The notes under the pieces: generated by a model
The model's input: only the letters and a program-made list of their open reading frames with translations
Database searches by the model: none
What the model was told of the DNA's origin: nothing
NCBI GenBank assembly: GCA_003446775.1
Contig: DMCH01000077.1
Coordinates: forward strand, 1,176 to 6,936
Length of the DNA stretch: 5,761 nt
DNA from: Chloroflexota bacterium
GTDB taxonomy: Bacteria; Chloroflexota; Dormibacteria; Dormibacterales; Dormibacteraceae
Direction: 5' to 3'
Part shown: positions 5,303 through 5,761 of the stretch, piece by piece
Numbering within the stretch: position 1 is the stretch's first letter
Layout: each line of letters opens with the position of its first letter
Position numbers and translations under genes: made by a program

Positions 5303-5629
5303 ATGGTGATGTACCTGCTGATGACCGCCGCCTTCGTGCTGGGAGCGATCCTGCTCGGCGTCGGCCTCTACCTCACCCGCCAGGACGAGTTCCCGAGCTG
5401 GTGGCGTTCCTGGATGCTCTGGCCGCTGGTTGAGGTGACCCCGAGAGTGACCCACCTCCAGGGCTGGGCGGGCGCCGCGCTCGGCGTGTCGATCCTGGCG
5501 ATCGGGTTCACGCCGGTCGTGCCGGAGGTCCTCGGCGGGGTGCTCGTCCTGATCGCGATGGTCGGGTACCTGGCCGGCGCGGTGCTGTTCGTCTACAGCA
5601 CGTACCTCTCCAGGCGGGTCGCCCGCTAG
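5303..5629 (+). CDS. Small integral membrane protein of unknown function
   Basis: I do not recognise this 108-residue protein. Hydrophobicity by eye suggests three membrane segments: about 4-25, 54-73 and 76-102. The first is separated from the second by a loop (26-53) rich in Trp, Arg and Pro, including SWWRSWMLWP (32-41). The C-terminus is short and basic (SRRVAR). Small hydrophobic residues (Gly, Ala) are frequent in all three segments, which suits tight helix packing. ATG at 5303 is preferred because of its spacing to the TAGAAT box, but ATG at 5309 would lose only two residues. It is divergent from the phosphatase operon and 7 nt ahead of a probable antitoxin gene. No enzymatic motif is seen. 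Confidence 0.75.
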   Translation: MVMYLLMTAAFVLGAILLGVGLYLTRQDEFPSWWRSWMLWPLVEVTPRVTHLQGWAGAALGVSILAIGFTPVVPEVLGGVLVLIAMVGYLAGAVLFVYSTYLSRRVAR

Positions 5630-5636
5630 AGCCACA

Positions 5637-5761
5637 GTGCCCGAAACGACCAGGCGGCTCAATGTCACCCTCGATCCGGCCTCCGCAGCCAAGCTCGCAA
5701 AGATGGCCGACCGAACGCACGTCAATAAAGACACGCTCGCGGGATTACTTCTATCGCGGGC
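5637..5761 (+). CDS. Ribbon-helix-helix (VapB/CopG-like) protein, probable antitoxin, cut by the window edge
   Basis: A GTG start 7 nt after the membrane-protein stop opens a frame that stays open to the edge, with 41 complete codons visible. The predicted layout is the ribbon-helix-helix DNA-binding fold: a short basic N-terminus (TTRR, 4-7), a strand with alternating residues (RLNVTL, 7-12), a helix (about 14-27, PASAAKLAKMADRT), a turn at HVNKD (28-32), and a second helix (33-41, ending GLLLSR). The pattern of RLNVTLD, AAKLA and TLAxxLLSxA is common in antitoxins that bind their own promoter as dimers and neutralise PIN-domain toxins through a C-terminal tail, which here is outside the window. 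A plain CopG-type regulator is the alternative. No Shine-Dalgarno sequence or clear -10 is seen, so it may be read through from the membrane-protein gene. Confidence 0.7.
   Translation, partial: MPETTRRLNVTLDPASAAKLAKMADRTHVNKDTLAGLLLSR

Noticed and set aside
4435..5433. Plus-strand open frame of 332 codons
   Set aside because: It is antisense to the phosphatase gene and out of frame with the membrane protein. It is a GC shadow.
4718..5734. Minus-strand open frame of 338 codons
   Set aside because: It runs antisense to the membrane-protein and antitoxin-like genes and then out of frame through the phosphatase gene, with no recognisable motif.

Overview
The window is GC-rich bacterial chromosome (about two thirds G+C by eye), densely coding, with six recognisable protein genes and one that begins at the right edge. 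I see no rRNA, tRNA, CRISPR array, insertion sequence or phage gene. The DnaE N-terminus resembles Chloroflexota-like or neighbouring lineages (for example Dormibacterota). Several genes have a TAnnnT -10 box almost touching the start codon and no Shine-Dalgarno sequence, which also fits a high-GC terrestrial bacterium. This placement is a low-confidence inference.

Layout: (1) 1-1175, minus strand: the first 391 residues of DnaE, the replicative DNA polymerase III alpha subunit, with an apparently intact PHP metal site. (2) 1176-1223: a 48-bp divergent promoter region containing a palindromic TAGTCTA box. (3) 1224-2859, plus strand: a GNAT acetyltransferase followed 22 bp later by a class I/II PLP aminotransferase with its own apparent promoter. 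(4) 2860-3229: a 370-bp gap between convergent genes. It holds nested inverted repeats and two mutually exclusive hairpins but no gene I recognise. (5) 3230-5250, minus strand: a two-gene operon, a stand-alone PHP-family phosphatase followed by a 4Fe-4S RlmD/TrmA-type RNA (uracil-C5) methyltransferase. Stop and start codons overlap in GTGA. (6) 5251-5302: a second compact divergent promoter region. (7) 5303-5629, plus strand: a 108-residue membrane protein. (8) 5637 to the edge, plus strand: the N-terminus of a ribbon-helix-helix protein resembling a VapB-type antitoxin, so a toxin gene may lie just outside.

The genes are mostly housekeeping (replication, RNA modification, amino-acid metabolism) and do not form one pathway. 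The points most worth a second look are the leaderless-looking starts, the palindromic promoter between dnaE and the acetyltransferase gene, the unexplained convergent gap, the phosphatase-methyltransferase coupling and the antitoxin-like gene at the edge. I found no clear evidence of a wholly new multi-gene system.
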